Below, piece by piece: positions 26,580 to 34,639 of a DNA stretch of 64,000 bases. Position numbers and translations under genes: made by a program. The notes under the pieces are model-generated. The model did no database searches. It worked only from the letters and a program-made list of their open reading frames with translations, and had not been told where the DNA came from. The DNA is taken from positions 176,539 to 240,538 of the forward strand of contig NZ_SNYH01000007.1 of the NCBI RefSeq assembly GCF_004363005.1, given 5' to 3'. Numbering within the stretch: the stretch's first letter is position 1; every line of letters begins with the position of its first letter. The stretch comes from Tenacibaculum caenipelagi (GTDB taxonomy: Bacteria; Bacteroidota; Bacteroidia; Flavobacteriales; Flavobacteriaceae).

Positions 26580-26969
26580 TTATAAAAAAGCTTCGTCTTT
26601 TGGCTCCCATAATTCAATTTTATTTCCATCTAAATCCAATATCCATCCAAATTTACCATAATCATATTCTTCTACCTTATCAATAACCGTTACTCCTTTT
26701 TCTTTTAACTCCTCTAATAGTTCAATCAAGTTTTCAACTCTATAGTTAAGCATAAAGTCTTTTTTAGAAGGCTGAAAATAATTAGTGTCTTTATCAAACG
26801 GACTCCATTGTGTAGATGCTTTTTTATCGTTAGTATCTTTCCACCAAAATGTACAACCCCAATCATCAGTATTAAATCCTAAATTATTTTTATACCATTC
26901 TTTGGTCGCTTTTGGGTCTTCTGTTTTAAAGAATACTCCTCCTATTCCTGTTACTTTACCTTTTTTCAT
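26580..26969 (-). CDS. VOC-family (glyoxalase/bleomycin resistance fold) protein
   Basis: 129 residues with the paired beta-alpha-beta-beta-beta modules of the vicinal oxygen chelate superfamily: GIGGVFFKTEDPKATKEWYKNNLGF at the start and GKFGWILDLDGNKIELWEP at the end, where the terminal Glu is a usual metal ligand. No specific reaction can be assigned. The start codon lies one base from the stop of the DUF1801 gene, suggesting cotranscription. Confidence 0.85.
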   Translation of the reverse strand: MKKGKVTGIGGVFFKTEDPKATKEWYKNNLGFNTDDWGCTFWWKDTNDKKASTQWSPFDKDTNYFQPSKKDFMLNYRVENLIELLEELKEKGVTVIDKVEEYDYGKFGWILDLDGNKIELWEPKDEAFL

Positions 26970-26970
26970 T

Positions 26971-27429
26971 TTATTTATTTTTTATGACAGATTCGTAAAT
27001 AGACACCCATTCATCAACAGATATTTTCGTACACAATTCAGCTATCAAATCGTATGGGATATCATCCATTTTTTTAAAACGGATGCAACTTTTACCCATA
27101 TCTAATTTTCGTTTAGCATGTTTTGGATATTCAGCTACAAACCAATCGTGCAACTCTTTTTTTGCATAAATTCCACTGTGATATAAGTTTACTGAATTCT
27201 TTTGCGACGCTAAATTCATAAAAGGTAACGGTAATTTTGGGTCACAATGATAGCCCTCAGGATATTTCGAATGAGGAACATAATATCCAATCATATTATA
27301 GTTGATTCCTTCTTCAAAACCTTCAGGTAAATTTTTCCGAATGACTGCTTGAATTCTCTTTATTACCTCTTGCCTCTCTTTAGGTAATTGAGTTATATAT
27401 TCTTCTACTGTTGATGCCTCATATTTCAT
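26971..27429 (-). CDS. DUF1801 domain protein
   Basis: 152 residues of the DUF1801 (YdhG-like) family: EEYITQLPKERQEVIKRIQAVIRKNLPEG, then a region with EGINYNMIGYYVP, FMNLASQKNSVNLYHSGIY and a C-terminal KSCIRFKKMDDIPYDLIAEL. No catalytic residues or metal site are visible; some members are linked to iron handling, but nothing here shows it. It is in the same direction and tightly spaced with the VOC gene. Confidence 0.75.
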   Translation of the reverse strand: MKYEASTVEEYITQLPKERQEVIKRIQAVIRKNLPEGFEEGINYNMIGYYVPHSKYPEGYHCDPKLPLPFMNLASQKNSVNLYHSGIYAKKELHDWFVAEYPKHAKRKLDMGKSCIRFKKMDDIPYDLIAELCTKISVDEWVSIYESVIKNK

Positions 27430-27453
27430 GCTACATGAATTTGAAGCTACAAG

Positions 27454-28392
27454 TTAGCAAAATTTTACTTTGATTTTATCAACTATCGTTTGCGCTAATT
27501 TTTCTTTACTTTCTATGGTCCACCCAGCTACGTGAGGGGAAAGTAACACATTTTCTGCATGAATTAAGTATTCAAAAGCTTCTGGTATTTCTTGACTTGT
27601 AAACAGGTTTTCAAACGATTTTTTTTCATACTCCAAAACATCTAAACCTGCTCCTAATATTTTTCTTGATTTTAAAGCTTCAACCAAATCTTTTGTCACT
27701 ACCGATTTTCCTCGTGCGGTATTTAACAGCCAAAAAGGATTTGAAAAACCATTAATAAACTCTGAGTTAACCATATTCTCTGTTAACCCTGTTTGTGGAG
27801 TGTGTAAACTTAAAACTTCAGCTCTTTTTTGAAGTTCTTCTAAAGAAACTTGTTCGCAATTTTCATCACCTACATTTGGTTTAATATCGTAACAAATAAC
27901 TTCTACATCAAACCCTCGAAGTTTTTTTACAAAAGCTTTTCCCATGTTCCCATAACCTATAATCCCCACCGTTTTTCCATCTAACTCAATCCCTCTATTT
28001 TCTTCTCGTAACCATTTTCCTTCTCGTACTTCTTTATCTGCCTTATTCAATTTATTAAAGAGAGAAAGTAACATTCCTAAAGTGTGCTCTCCTACCGCAT
28101 TTCGATTTCCTTCAGGTGCTGAAATAAGCTTCACTCCTCTTTTTTCAGCATACTCACAGTCAATATTTTCTAAACCTGCTCCCACACGACCAATAAACTT
28201 CAAGTTTGTTGCTTTGTCTAAAAATTGGCTATCTATGGTAAAACGACTTCGAATAACAATTCCATCATATTGATGAATTTTTGTTTCGATTTCTAATTTT
28301 GTAGATGTGTAATCTTCATTATTCTCAAAACCTAACTCTTGGAGTTGTTTTAACAATAAAGGGTGATTAGTATCTAAATGAAGTATTTTCAT
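27454..28392 (-). CDS. D-2-hydroxyacid dehydrogenase (NAD-dependent)
   Basis: 312 residues with the two-domain D-isomer dehydrogenase layout. The NAD-binding motif is VGIIGYGNMGKAF, and the catalytic Arg, Glu and His are present in NTARGKSVV, GLDVLEYEK and SPHVAGWT. It resembles SerA-type phosphoglycerate dehydrogenases without the C-terminal ACT domain, so 3-phosphoglycerate is possible, but glyoxylate/hydroxypyruvate or other 2-oxoacids cannot be excluded. It lies downstream of panB with a terminator-like hairpin between them. Confidence 0.85.
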   Translation of the reverse strand: MKILHLDTNHPLLLKQLQELGFENNEDYTSTKLEIETKIHQYDGIVIRSRFTIDSQFLDKATNLKFIGRVGAGLENIDCEYAEKRGVKLISAPEGNRNAVGEHTLGMLLSLFNKLNKADKEVREGKWLREENRGIELDGKTVGIIGYGNMGKAFVKKLRGFDVEVICYDIKPNVGDENCEQVSLEELQKRAEVLSLHTPQTGLTENMVNSEFINGFSNPFWLLNTARGKSVVTKDLVEALKSRKILGAGLDVLEYEKKSFENLFTSQEIPEAFEYLIHAENVLLSPHVAGWTIESKEKLAQTIVDKIKVKFC

Positions 28393-28415
28393 TTTTTAAT
28401 TCTGTTCTAAAACAA

Positions 28416-28442
28416 AAAAAGCCTTCCAAAAGAAGACTTTTT
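28416..28442 (-). terminator. Putative terminator after panB
   Basis: AAAAAGCCTTC pairs with GAAGACTTTTT with one mismatch around a 5-base loop, directly after the panB stop on the minus strand and followed there by a T-run. Confidence 0.6.
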
Positions 28443-28446
28443 ATTA

Positions 28447-29265
28447 TTAATATTGTTCGTTTTCGTTTGGAAAGTCCTTGTTTTTTACATCTGCAATATA
28501 CTGCTCAAATGCATTTGTCATTTCGGTATGTAAATCTAAATATCTACGTAAAAAACGAGGATTAAACTCATGTGTCATTCCTAACATGTCATGCATTACT
28601 AGTACTTGTCCATCAACACCTCCTCCGGCTCCAATTCCAATAACCGGAATTGTTAATGCTTCCGCTACTTTTTGAGCTAATTTTGCTGGTACTTTTTCAA
28701 GAACAAGAGCAAAACATCCTAATCTTTCTAACATTAAAGCGTCTTGCATTAATTTTTCTGCTTCTTCCTCTTCTTTTGCTCTTACTGTATAAGTTCCAAA
28801 TTTATAAATAGACTGCGGTGTTAATCCTAAATGTCCCATTACTGGAATTCCAGCATTTAAAATTCGTTTAATTGAATCTTTAATTTCTTTCCCTCCTTCT
28901 AATTTAATCGAGTGTGCGCCGCTTTCTTTCATTATTCGGATAGCTGAACGTAACGCTTCTTTAGGGTCTGATTGGTAACTACCAAAAGGTAAATCTACCA
29001 CAACCAAGCAACGATCAATTCCTCTTACTACAGAACAAGCATGATAAATCATTTGATCTAAAGTAATTGGTAATGTTGTTTCGTGCCCTGCCATTACATT
29101 TGATGCTGAATCACCAACCAAAATCACATCTATTCCTGCACCATCAACAATTTTTGCCATGGTGTAATCATAAGCTGTAAGCATAGAGATTTTTTCTCCG
29201 TTAGCTTTCATCTCTACAAGAGATTTTGTGGTAACTCTTTTATATTGTTTTTTTGCTACTGACAT
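28447..29265 (-). CDS. panB: 3-methyl-2-oxobutanoate hydroxymethyltransferase
   Basis: PanB makes ketopantoate, the first committed precursor of pantothenate and CoA. The 272-residue protein has the expected length and motifs: [35 protein letters not shown] with the metal-binding Asp-Ser, [14 protein letters not shown] and the C-terminal [21 protein letters not shown]. No other pantothenate gene is adjacent. Confidence 0.97.
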   Translation of the reverse strand: MSVAKKQYKRVTTKSLVEMKANGEKISMLTAYDYTMAKIVDGAGIDVILVGDSASNVMAGHETTLPITLDQMIYHACSVVRGIDRCLVVVDLPFGSYQSDPKEALRSAIRIMKESGAHSIKLEGGKEIKDSIKRILNAGIPVMGHLGLTPQSIYKFGTYTVRAKEEEEAEKLMQDALMLERLGCFALVLEKVPAKLAQKVAEALTIPVIGIGAGGGVDGQVLVMHDMLGMTHEFNPRFLRRYLDLHTEMTNAFEQYIADVKNKDFPNENEQY

Positions 29266-29430
29266 TTCTTTTGTTTTATGGATTGTAAAAATACATAATT
29301 ATTCAATGGTTTTATTTACTTCCTCTTTATAAGAACTTTCTTTCCTTCTTTCAAAAGCCGTTAATCTTCTGTTAATTAAACTTTAGTCTTTTATTTTTTT
29401 GATAGTTTTACTTATCGAAATCAAACTAAC

Positions 29431-29904
29431 ATGCAAAAGATACTCACCTTACTTATAGTTATCATTCTTTCAGCTGTAGTAAACGCACAAGAAAAACTTG
29501 AAGAAAAAGCTATTAAAAATACTATTGAAATCTTTTTTGACGGATTACATAAAGGTGATAGTACCTTAGTTAGTTCAACTCTACACCCGGCTATTAAAAT
29601 ACAAACAACTTTTACCAACAAAAAAGGTGAAAATGTACTAGTTACTGAAACTAGAAATAAATTACTTACCAATATTGCTAATAAAAAAATAGAGCATACA
29701 TATTTAGAAAAAGTATTGTCTTTGGATGTTAAAATTGATGGTAATTTAGCTTCTGTATGGACTCCTTATGAATTTTATTTAAATGACAAGTTTAGTCATT
29801 GTGGTGCAAACTCATTTCAGCTTTTCAATAATAATGGAAAATGGGAAATCATTTACTTGGTTGATATGAGGCGTAGAGGTAATTGTGAAGCAAACAGACA
29901 ATAA
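29431..29904 (+). CDS. Secreted NTF2-like (DUF4440/SnoaL-type) protein
   Basis: 157 residues with a signal peptide (MQKILTLLIVIILSAVVNAQ). The mature part has a long N-terminal helix (AIKNTIEIFFDGLHKGDSTLV) and a cone-like sheet (TYLEKVLSLDVKIDGNLASVWTPYEFY, then FQLFNNNGKWEIIYLVDMRR), the standard NTF2-like fold. No catalytic signature is evident. The next secreted-protein gene begins 4 bases after its stop. Confidence 0.75.
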   Translation: MQKILTLLIVIILSAVVNAQEKLEEKAIKNTIEIFFDGLHKGDSTLVSSTLHPAIKIQTTFTNKKGENVLVTETRNKLLTNIANKKIEHTYLEKVLSLDVKIDGNLASVWTPYEFYLNDKFSHCGANSFQLFNNNGKWEIIYLVDMRRRGNCEANRQ

Positions 29905-29908
29905 ATAC

Positions 29909-30829
29909 ATGAAAAAACTTAGTTTACTTTTCTTACTTTTTTCCTGTTTCTGTTTTGCTCAAGAATCAAAACTTTTTATGCCTGAATTGTTTGAAGGGTT
30001 GCCTAATGTAAGGGATTTTTCAATGAGCAAAAATCATGATGAGTTTTATTTTACTGTAGAAAGTTATTTAAAAGAATTTTCTTTTATAGCCTATTCAAAA
30101 AAAGTAGAAGGGAAATGGCAAAAACCTAAAGTTGTTGATTTTTCTGGTCAACACAAAGATTTAGAACCTTTTTTATCTCCTGATGGATTGCAACTCTTTT
30201 TTGCTTCTAATAGAAAAGACAATATCTCTGGAGAGATAAAAAAAGATATGGATATATGGTATGTTACAAGAAAATCTTTATCTGATGACTGGTCTGAAGC
30301 TATAAATGTTGGAGCTACTATAAACACGACAGCTGATGAATTTTATCCTTCAGTAACTGAAAAAGGAGATTTATTTTTTACTGCCGAATACGAAAATTCA
30401 AAAGGTAAAGAAGATATTTATGTAAGTAGATTGGTTGATGGAGTTTATACAAAACCAACTCCTCTTGATTCTGGAGTAAACTCAGAGAAATATGAATTTA
30501 ATGCCTTTGTAGCACCCGATGAAAGTTTTATCATCTTTACCTCATATGGTAGAAAAGATGATATGGGAAGAGGTGATTTGTATATCAGTAAAAAAGACGA
30601 AAATAACCAATGGCAGCCAGCTACTCACTTAACAAGTATCAATTCTAACAAATTAGACTATTGTCCGTTTGTTGATATGAGTACGAATACCTTGTATTTT
30701 ACTACAAATATTTCAGCTATCACTAAATCTCTACCCAAAAAAATGATTATGAATGAAATTATCAATTATATAAACCAAAATCCTAATGGATTAAGTAGAA
30801 TTTATGTAACCTCTTTCGTCAAAAAATAG
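29909..30829 (+). CDS. Secreted PD40/WD40-like beta-propeller protein
   Basis: 306 residues from the ATG at 29909; eight extra codons upstream would precede the signal peptide (MKKLSLLFLLFSCFCFAQ). The mature protein contains several PD40-type blades, for example LEPFLSPDGLQLFFASNR, EFYPSVTEKGDLFFTAEY and FNAFVAPDESFIIFTSYG. Such TolB-like propellers often bind peptides or envelope proteins. It follows the NTF2-like gene, and the promoter box of the next sigma factor overlaps its end. Confidence 0.75.
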   Translation: MKKLSLLFLLFSCFCFAQESKLFMPELFEGLPNVRDFSMSKNHDEFYFTVESYLKEFSFIAYSKKVEGKWQKPKVVDFSGQHKDLEPFLSPDGLQLFFASNRKDNISGEIKKDMDIWYVTRKSLSDDWSEAINVGATINTTADEFYPSVTEKGDLFFTAEYENSKGKEDIYVSRLVDGVYTKPTPLDSGVNSEKYEFNAFVAPDESFIIFTSYGRKDDMGRGDLYISKKDENNQWQPATHLTSINSNKLDYCPFVDMSTNTLYFTTNISAITKSLPKKMIMNEIINYINQNPNGLSRIYVTSFVKK

Positions 30830-30832
30830 CCT

Positions 30833-30840
30833 TATCTTTG
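30833..30840 (+). promoter_or_regulatory. -7 box 5 bases before an ECF sigma start codon
   Basis: TATCTTTG, matching TAnnTTTG, ends 5 bases before the ATG at 30846. If used, the transcript would start at or next to the start codon. Confidence 0.5.
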
Positions 30841-30845
30841 AATAA

Positions 30846-31415
30846 ATGACTCAACCAGCTTCTAACATATTATCACCTGACAAATGGGTAGACAACTATG
30901 CTGATTATTTATTTAATTACGCTATAGCTCGTGTAAATAATGCGAATGTTGCCAAAGATTTGGTACAAGAAACGTTTTTTGCGGGGCTTAAATCTGCTAA
31001 AAATTTTGAAGGAAAATCCACTGAAAGAACATGGTTAATTTCAATATTAAAGCGAAAAATTATTGATTACTATCGAAAAATAAACTCTAAAAAAGGACAA
31101 GCGGAAGTTAGAGTAAATTTTTATGATAGTGGTGACAATGAAGGTAGCTGGATTGAAGAGCGTGTACCACAATCCTGGAACAATGAAGCTGAAAAAAACA
31201 TTGAAAATGAAGAACTGAGAATTCAATTAGATAAGTGTATTGATAAGTTACCAGAAAAATATGCCATGGTTTTTAGAATGAAAACTATTCAACAATTTGA
31301 AACTGAGGATATTTGTAAGGAGTTAAATATTTCTCCGTCGAATTTATGGGTTATCATTCACAGAGCACGAACACAATTAAGAAGTTGTATGGAAAAAAAC
31401 TGGTTTAATAAGTAA
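30846..31415 (+). CDS. ECF-type sigma-70 factor
   Basis: 189 residues with region 2 (YLFNYAIARVNNANVAKDLVQETFFAGL and a following TWLISILKRKIIDYYRK) and region 4 (LPEKYAMVFRMKTIQQFETEDICKELNISPSNLWVIIHRARTQLR as helix-turn-helix). The insert between regions, with a conserved WNNEAEKN segment, resembles the TIGR02943-type sigma factors of Bacteroidota. It is followed 5 bases later by a small protein with an HX3CX2C motif. Confidence 0.88.
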   Translation: MTQPASNILSPDKWVDNYADYLFNYAIARVNNANVAKDLVQETFFAGLKSAKNFEGKSTERTWLISILKRKIIDYYRKINSKKGQAEVRVNFYDSGDNEGSWIEERVPQSWNNEAEKNIENEELRIQLDKCIDKLPEKYAMVFRMKTIQQFETEDICKELNISPSNLWVIIHRARTQLRSCMEKNWFNK

Positions 31416-31420
31416 TAACA

Positions 31421-31681
31421 ATGTTTAAATTTTTTAAAATCACATGTGATCAAGCTACTACTATTTGCGATAAAAGTCAATATGGTGAAGCTTCAGTATA
31501 TGAAAAAATGCAACTTAATTGGCATTTACTAGTTTGTAAAATTTGTGCTTTGTACTCTAAACAAAACAAAAAAATGTCCGAAATTTTTAACCTAAAAAAT
31601 GGTCATTGCAATAAAAATAATGCTTGTTTATCTACCAAGGATAAAGAAGCTTTGAAAGAACAATTAAATAATTTTAATTAA
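31421..31681 (+). CDS. Small zinc-motif protein, candidate anti-sigma factor
   Basis: 86 residues. The segment WHLLVCKIC contains a His-x3-Cys-x2-Cys pattern like that of zinc-binding anti-sigma domains, and a further cysteine near the N-terminus (TCDQATTIC) could complete the site. There is no membrane span, so it would be a soluble anti-sigma factor. The gene is 5 bases downstream of an ECF sigma gene, the usual arrangement, and ends before a terminator. The anti-sigma role is inference from motif and position. Confidence 0.65.
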   Translation: MFKFFKITCDQATTICDKSQYGEASVYEKMQLNWHLLVCKICALYSKQNKKMSEIFNLKNGHCNKNNACLSTKDKEALKEQLNNFN

Positions 31682-31729
31682 CCGATTTGGTTTTTAAAAC
31701 CATTTTTTTGATTTTTTGTTAGATTGAGA

Positions 31730-31756
31730 CGGAATTTATCGTAGTGATAAATTCCG
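31730..31756 (+). terminator. Terminator after the sigma/zinc-protein pair
   Basis: An 11-base perfect stem (CGGAATTTATC / GATAAATTCCG) with a 5-base loop followed by a T-run. The T-run leads directly into a -7 box for the next gene. Confidence 0.85.
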
Positions 31757-31762
31757 TTTTTT

Positions 31763-31770
31763 TAATTTTG
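31763..31770 (+). promoter_or_regulatory. -7 box for the O-methyltransferase gene
   Basis: TAATTTTG matches TAnnTTTG and ends 19 bases before the ATG at 31790, immediately downstream of the preceding terminator. Confidence 0.45.
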
Positions 31771-31789
31771 CTCTAGAAAAAATAATAGT

Positions 31790-32431
31790 ATGCACTTTTT
31801 ACCAGAAAAACTAGATAATTATGTTGTTAAGCATTCCCAAGCTGAACCAAAACTTCTGCAAGAATTAAGTAGAGAAACTTGGCAAAAAGTATTAAACCCT
31901 CGTATGTTGAGCGGTGCTTTTCAAGGAAGGGTTTTATCCATGATTTCAAAATTAGTTCAACCTAAATCAATATTAGAAATAGGTACTTATACAGGATATT
32001 CTGCTTTATGTTTAGCTGAAGGACTATCAAAGAATGGAATGATTCATACTATTGATAAAAATGAAGAATTGGAAGAACTTCAGCATAAGTATTTTCAAAA
32101 ATCCGCATATAAAAATCAAATAACTCAATATGTTGGAAATGCTTTAGATATCATCCCAACTATCAATACCAAATTTGATTTAGTGTTTATAGATGCCGAT
32201 AAATCTAACTATGTAAACTATTTTCATTTGATTATTGAAAAAATGAATAAAGGGGGAATTATCTTATCCGATAATGTGCTTTGGAGCGGTAAAGTAGTTG
32301 AAGAGCTAGATCCTAAAGATATAGACACTAAAATTCTTTTAGAGTATAATAGCCTCTTAAATGAAGATAATCGCTTAGAAACCGTTTTATTACCCATACG
32401 AGACGGTTTAACAATTAGTAGAGTTATATAA
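31790..32431 (+). CDS. O-methyltransferase, catechol-O-methyltransferase-like family
   Basis: 213 residues of the class-I SAM-dependent family 3 O-methyltransferases. The SAM motif is ILEIGTYTGYSALCLAEGL, and the metal/catalytic region is FDLVFIDADKSNYVNYF with SDNVLWSGKV following, where Asp and Asn coordinate the divalent ion. Members methylate catechols or related hydroxyls, but bacterial substrates are mostly unknown. It is a single-gene unit bounded by terminators. Confidence 0.9.
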   Translation: MHFLPEKLDNYVVKHSQAEPKLLQELSRETWQKVLNPRMLSGAFQGRVLSMISKLVQPKSILEIGTYTGYSALCLAEGLSKNGMIHTIDKNEELEELQHKYFQKSAYKNQITQYVGNALDIIPTINTKFDLVFIDADKSNYVNYFHLIIEKMNKGGIILSDNVLWSGKVVEELDPKDIDTKILLEYNSLLNEDNRLETVLLPIRDGLTISRVI

Positions 32432-32435
32432 AAAC

Positions 32436-32463
32436 AAAAAGCAAACCTTAAGGTTTGCTTTTT
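32436..32463. terminator. Bidirectional terminator between O-methyltransferase and decarboxylase
   Basis: A perfect palindrome with 14-base arms (AAAAAGCAAACCTT / AAGGTTTGCTTTTT) between convergent genes. Confidence 0.85.
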
Positions 32464-32486
32464 AACTTTATGACTGTGATAAGCAT

Positions 32487-33605
32487 TTAATTATGAGTTA
32501 ATCTTTCAGCAATAAATAACTCTTTTGCATAGTCTTCAATAAAAGCATCTATTTGCCATTTTTCTATCCCTGGCACACATATAATATGAGCCATATCATT
32601 TTCTGAAGCCAATTGGTACTTTTTACATAAAACATCAGATGGTTTATCTAACACCACGGTTAGCGCTTCATTATTTCTCCAAGCTTTTACTCCTATTTCG
32701 TTTAACTTTTGTTCTGTATAAGCCGCTAATTCTTGTGATTTTCTTGCTCTGGATATCAATCCTTCTTTCCCATGTTTTTCTATAAAAGCCCATAACAATA
32801 AAGGTGTCAATCCATTTCTTGAACCCGTAATCGTAGTATCCAAAGTTCCAACGTATGAAACTGAGTTTACTATCCTATTTCTATGCTTACGTTTTGCCAA
32901 AACAATTCCACAAGGTATAGGTCCTCCAATAAATTTATGTCCAGATATGGAAATACTATCAATTCCTTCTGCAAAATCAAATTTTGGTTTTGGATCAACA
33001 AAAGGAGCAATACATCCCAAAAATGCAGCATCACAATGAATGTAATAATCTTTGATAGCGTACTTTTTAATAATCTCTTTTATTTTATCTAAGTCATCCA
33101 CAGCTTCTGTCATAGTAGTTCCAATATTTAAAAAGAAAACTGCTGGCTTGTCTCTATGTAGGGTTATAAGATTCTCTAAATCTTCATAATCGATTTCTCC
33201 ATTATCCTGACTTCTAACTACTATGTTCTTTATGTTTAAAAGGTGTAAATTCTTTTTTACACTGTAGTGTGTAGATTCACTATAATAGACTACCGAATTA
33301 TTAAAACTTTCTCTCGCTAAATACAATCCATAAAGATTTCCTTCTGTACCTCCATTGGTAACATAACCCCATACATCATTAGTTGAAGAAGATAACATGT
33401 TGGCAAAAAAACTAATAACTTCTCTTTCAACATCCTTTGTATCTATAGATAATGTTGAAGGGGACTCAGGATCACCTACATTGTTAATACATAAATTTAA
33501 AAAAGGTGCAAATTCACTGTAATTGAAATCTTTTGCCAAAGGATAACCAAGAAAATGAGATGAAGCCTCGCTAATTCTATCATAAATTTCTTTTATTCTG
33601 CTCAT
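32487..33605 (-). CDS. hdc: PLP-dependent histidine decarboxylase-like enzyme
   Basis: 372 residues of group-II PLP decarboxylases, closest by motif to bacterial histidine decarboxylases: GYVTNGGTEGNLYGLYLARE, FFLNIGTTMTEAVDDL, HCDAAFLGCIAPF and the PLP-lysine segment SISGHKFIGGPIPCG, at the length usual for that enzyme. It would convert histidine to histamine and CO2. Serine decarboxylase and related enzymes share these motifs, so the substrate is not proven. No histidine/histamine antiporter is adjacent. It has its own promoter and is divergent from an Lrp/AsnC regulator, which probably controls it. Confidence 0.8.
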   Translation of the reverse strand: MSRIKEIYDRISEASSHFLGYPLAKDFNYSEFAPFLNLCINNVGDPESPSTLSIDTKDVEREVISFFANMLSSSTNDVWGYVTNGGTEGNLYGLYLARESFNNSVVYYSESTHYSVKKNLHLLNIKNIVVRSQDNGEIDYEDLENLITLHRDKPAVFFLNIGTTMTEAVDDLDKIKEIIKKYAIKDYYIHCDAAFLGCIAPFVDPKPKFDFAEGIDSISISGHKFIGGPIPCGIVLAKRKHRNRIVNSVSYVGTLDTTITGSRNGLTPLLLWAFIEKHGKEGLISRARKSQELAAYTEQKLNEIGVKAWRNNEALTVVLDKPSDVLCKKYQLASENDMAHIICVPGIEKWQIDAFIEDYAKELFIAERLTHN

Positions 33606-33639
33606 ACCTACCAGTTTTAAATATTATTAAATTACTTAA

Positions 33640-33672
33640 CAAATATATTCTTAAAGGATATATCTCTACAAA
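33640..33672 (-). promoter_or_regulatory. Promoter of the histidine-decarboxylase-like gene
   Basis: On the minus strand, TTTG (33672-33669) and TATATTTG (33647-33640) are 21 bases apart, matching the flavobacterial consensus. The predicted leader is about 30 bases. Confidence 0.7.
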
Positions 33673-33722
33673 ACACATGTCAATAAAGAAAAAAAAGCTA
33701 TTTTTAAGTTTTAAACAGGTAT

Positions 33723-33751
33723 AAATACTTTTTAAAAGCAAAAAAGTATTT
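33723..33751. promoter_or_regulatory. Inverted repeat, candidate Lrp/AsnC operator
   Basis: AAATACTTTTT (33723-33733) and AAAAAGTATTT (33741-33751) form an 11-base perfect inverted repeat with a 7-base spacer, 20 bases before the regulator ATG and between the two divergent genes. Lrp-family proteins bind AT-rich palindromes, and autoregulation is usual. Confidence 0.45.
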
Positions 33752-33770
33752 TAAAACAGAAAAACTTACC

Positions 33771-34235
33771 ATGCATCAATTAGATAACGTAGATAAAAAG
33801 CTCTTAGAAGAATTACAAAAAGACTGTAAACAATCTATAAAACAACTAGCAAACAAGGTAAACCTATCTATAACTCCAACACACGAGCGTATTAAAAAAA
33901 TGGAGACAATTGGAATTATAGACAAATACGTTGCCTTATTAAACCTAGAAACTATTGAAAAGAGTTTAATTGTGTATTGTCAGGTAACCTTGGTAAAACA
34001 TCAAGAAACAGCCTTTAAAGAATTTGAAGAGTATATGTCAAAAATAGATGAAATCGTAGAAGTATCTTACATCGCTGGTGTTTACGATTTCTTATTAAAA
34101 GTTGTTTTGAAAGACATGAACGAATATCAAGATTTTGTATTAAAAAAATTATCGCAGTTAGAAGTCATTTCTAACATTCAAAGCTCATTTGTAATGAAGC
34201 AAGTAAAGAATACCACAAAAATAAAATTGGCATAG
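33771..34235 (+). CDS. Lrp/AsnC-family transcriptional regulator
   Basis: 154 residues: an N-terminal winged helix (DNVDKKLLEELQKDCKQSIKQLANKVNLSITPTHERIKKM) and a C-terminal RAM/ACT-like effector domain (VSYIAGVYDFLLKVVLKDMNEYQDFVLKKL). Family members sense amino acids and form octamers. Divergent placement to a histidine-decarboxylase-like gene, with a perfect inverted repeat between, suggests it controls that enzyme and perhaps responds to histidine; the ligand is inference. Confidence 0.92.
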   Translation: MHQLDNVDKKLLEELQKDCKQSIKQLANKVNLSITPTHERIKKMETIGIIDKYVALLNLETIEKSLIVYCQVTLVKHQETAFKEFEEYMSKIDEIVEVSYIAGVYDFLLKVVLKDMNEYQDFVLKKLSQLEVISNIQSSFVMKQVKNTTKIKLA

Positions 34236-34261
34236 TTTTTAAAAACTATGCTAATTTTATT
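34220..34261. terminator. Bidirectional terminator between lrp-like gene and tatA
   Basis: Two 21-base arms centred at 34240/34241, complementary except for one G-U wobble. It includes the last codons of the regulator gene and ends 4 bases before the tatA stop. Confidence 0.8.
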
Positions 34262-34264
34262 GAT

Positions 34265-34546
34265 TTAACGATTTCTTTTTATCGGTCCTGTAAAATCATC
34301 AATATTATCTTTTACTTCGTTTACTTCTTTATTTATATCTCTTACGAAATCAGTATCTATGCCTTGACTTTTGGCACTTTCATTAATTTCTCGCTTAATA
34401 TCATTTGTAGCATCTTTAATTTGACGCATACCCTTTCCTAGCCCTCTAGCTATTTCAGGGATTTTATCGGCTCCAAAGAGCATCACCACGATTAACAAGA
34501 TTACAAAAATCTCTGGTCCTCCAATAAATAAAAATATTCCATTCAT
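34265..34546 (-). CDS. tatA: Twin-arginine translocase subunit TatA/E
   Basis: TatA forms the pore-like part of the Tat system that exports folded proteins. I place the start at 34546 (MNGIFLFIGGPEIFVILL), giving 93 residues; a longer frame would begin in the atpC terminator and upstream of a promoter box. One membrane span is followed by the conserved FGADKIPEIARGLGKGMRQIKDATNDIK amphipathic helix and a charged tail. tatC is not in the window. Confidence 0.92.
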   Translation of the reverse strand: MNGIFLFIGGPEIFVILLIVVMLFGADKIPEIARGLGKGMRQIKDATNDIKREINESAKSQGIDTDFVRDINKEVNEVKDNIDDFTGPIKRNR

Positions 34547-34551
34547 CACTG

Positions 34552-34559
34552 CAAAGATA
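34552..34559 (-). promoter_or_regulatory. -7 box 5 bases before tatA
   Basis: Minus-strand TATCTTTG, identical to the box at 30833-30840 and at the same distance (5 bases) from the start codon. It supports the short tatA start and suggests a leaderless transcript. Confidence 0.5.
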
Positions 34560-34592
34560 GTTAAATTCAAAATGCTTTCCTTTATAGAATAA

Positions 34593-34621
34593 AAAAAAGC
34601 AACCATATTGGTTGCTTTTTT
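34593..34621 (-). terminator. Terminator after atpD-atpC
   Basis: A 12-base stem (AAAAAAGCAACC / GGTTGCTTTTTT) with loop ATATT, located 19 bases after the atpC stop on the minus strand. Confidence 0.85.
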
Positions 34622-34639
34622 ATTTTATGATAAAACGTA

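Noticed and set aside
34547..34606. Longer TatA start at 34606
   Set aside because: This region includes the atpC terminator and the tatA -7 box; TatA proteins begin directly before the membrane span.
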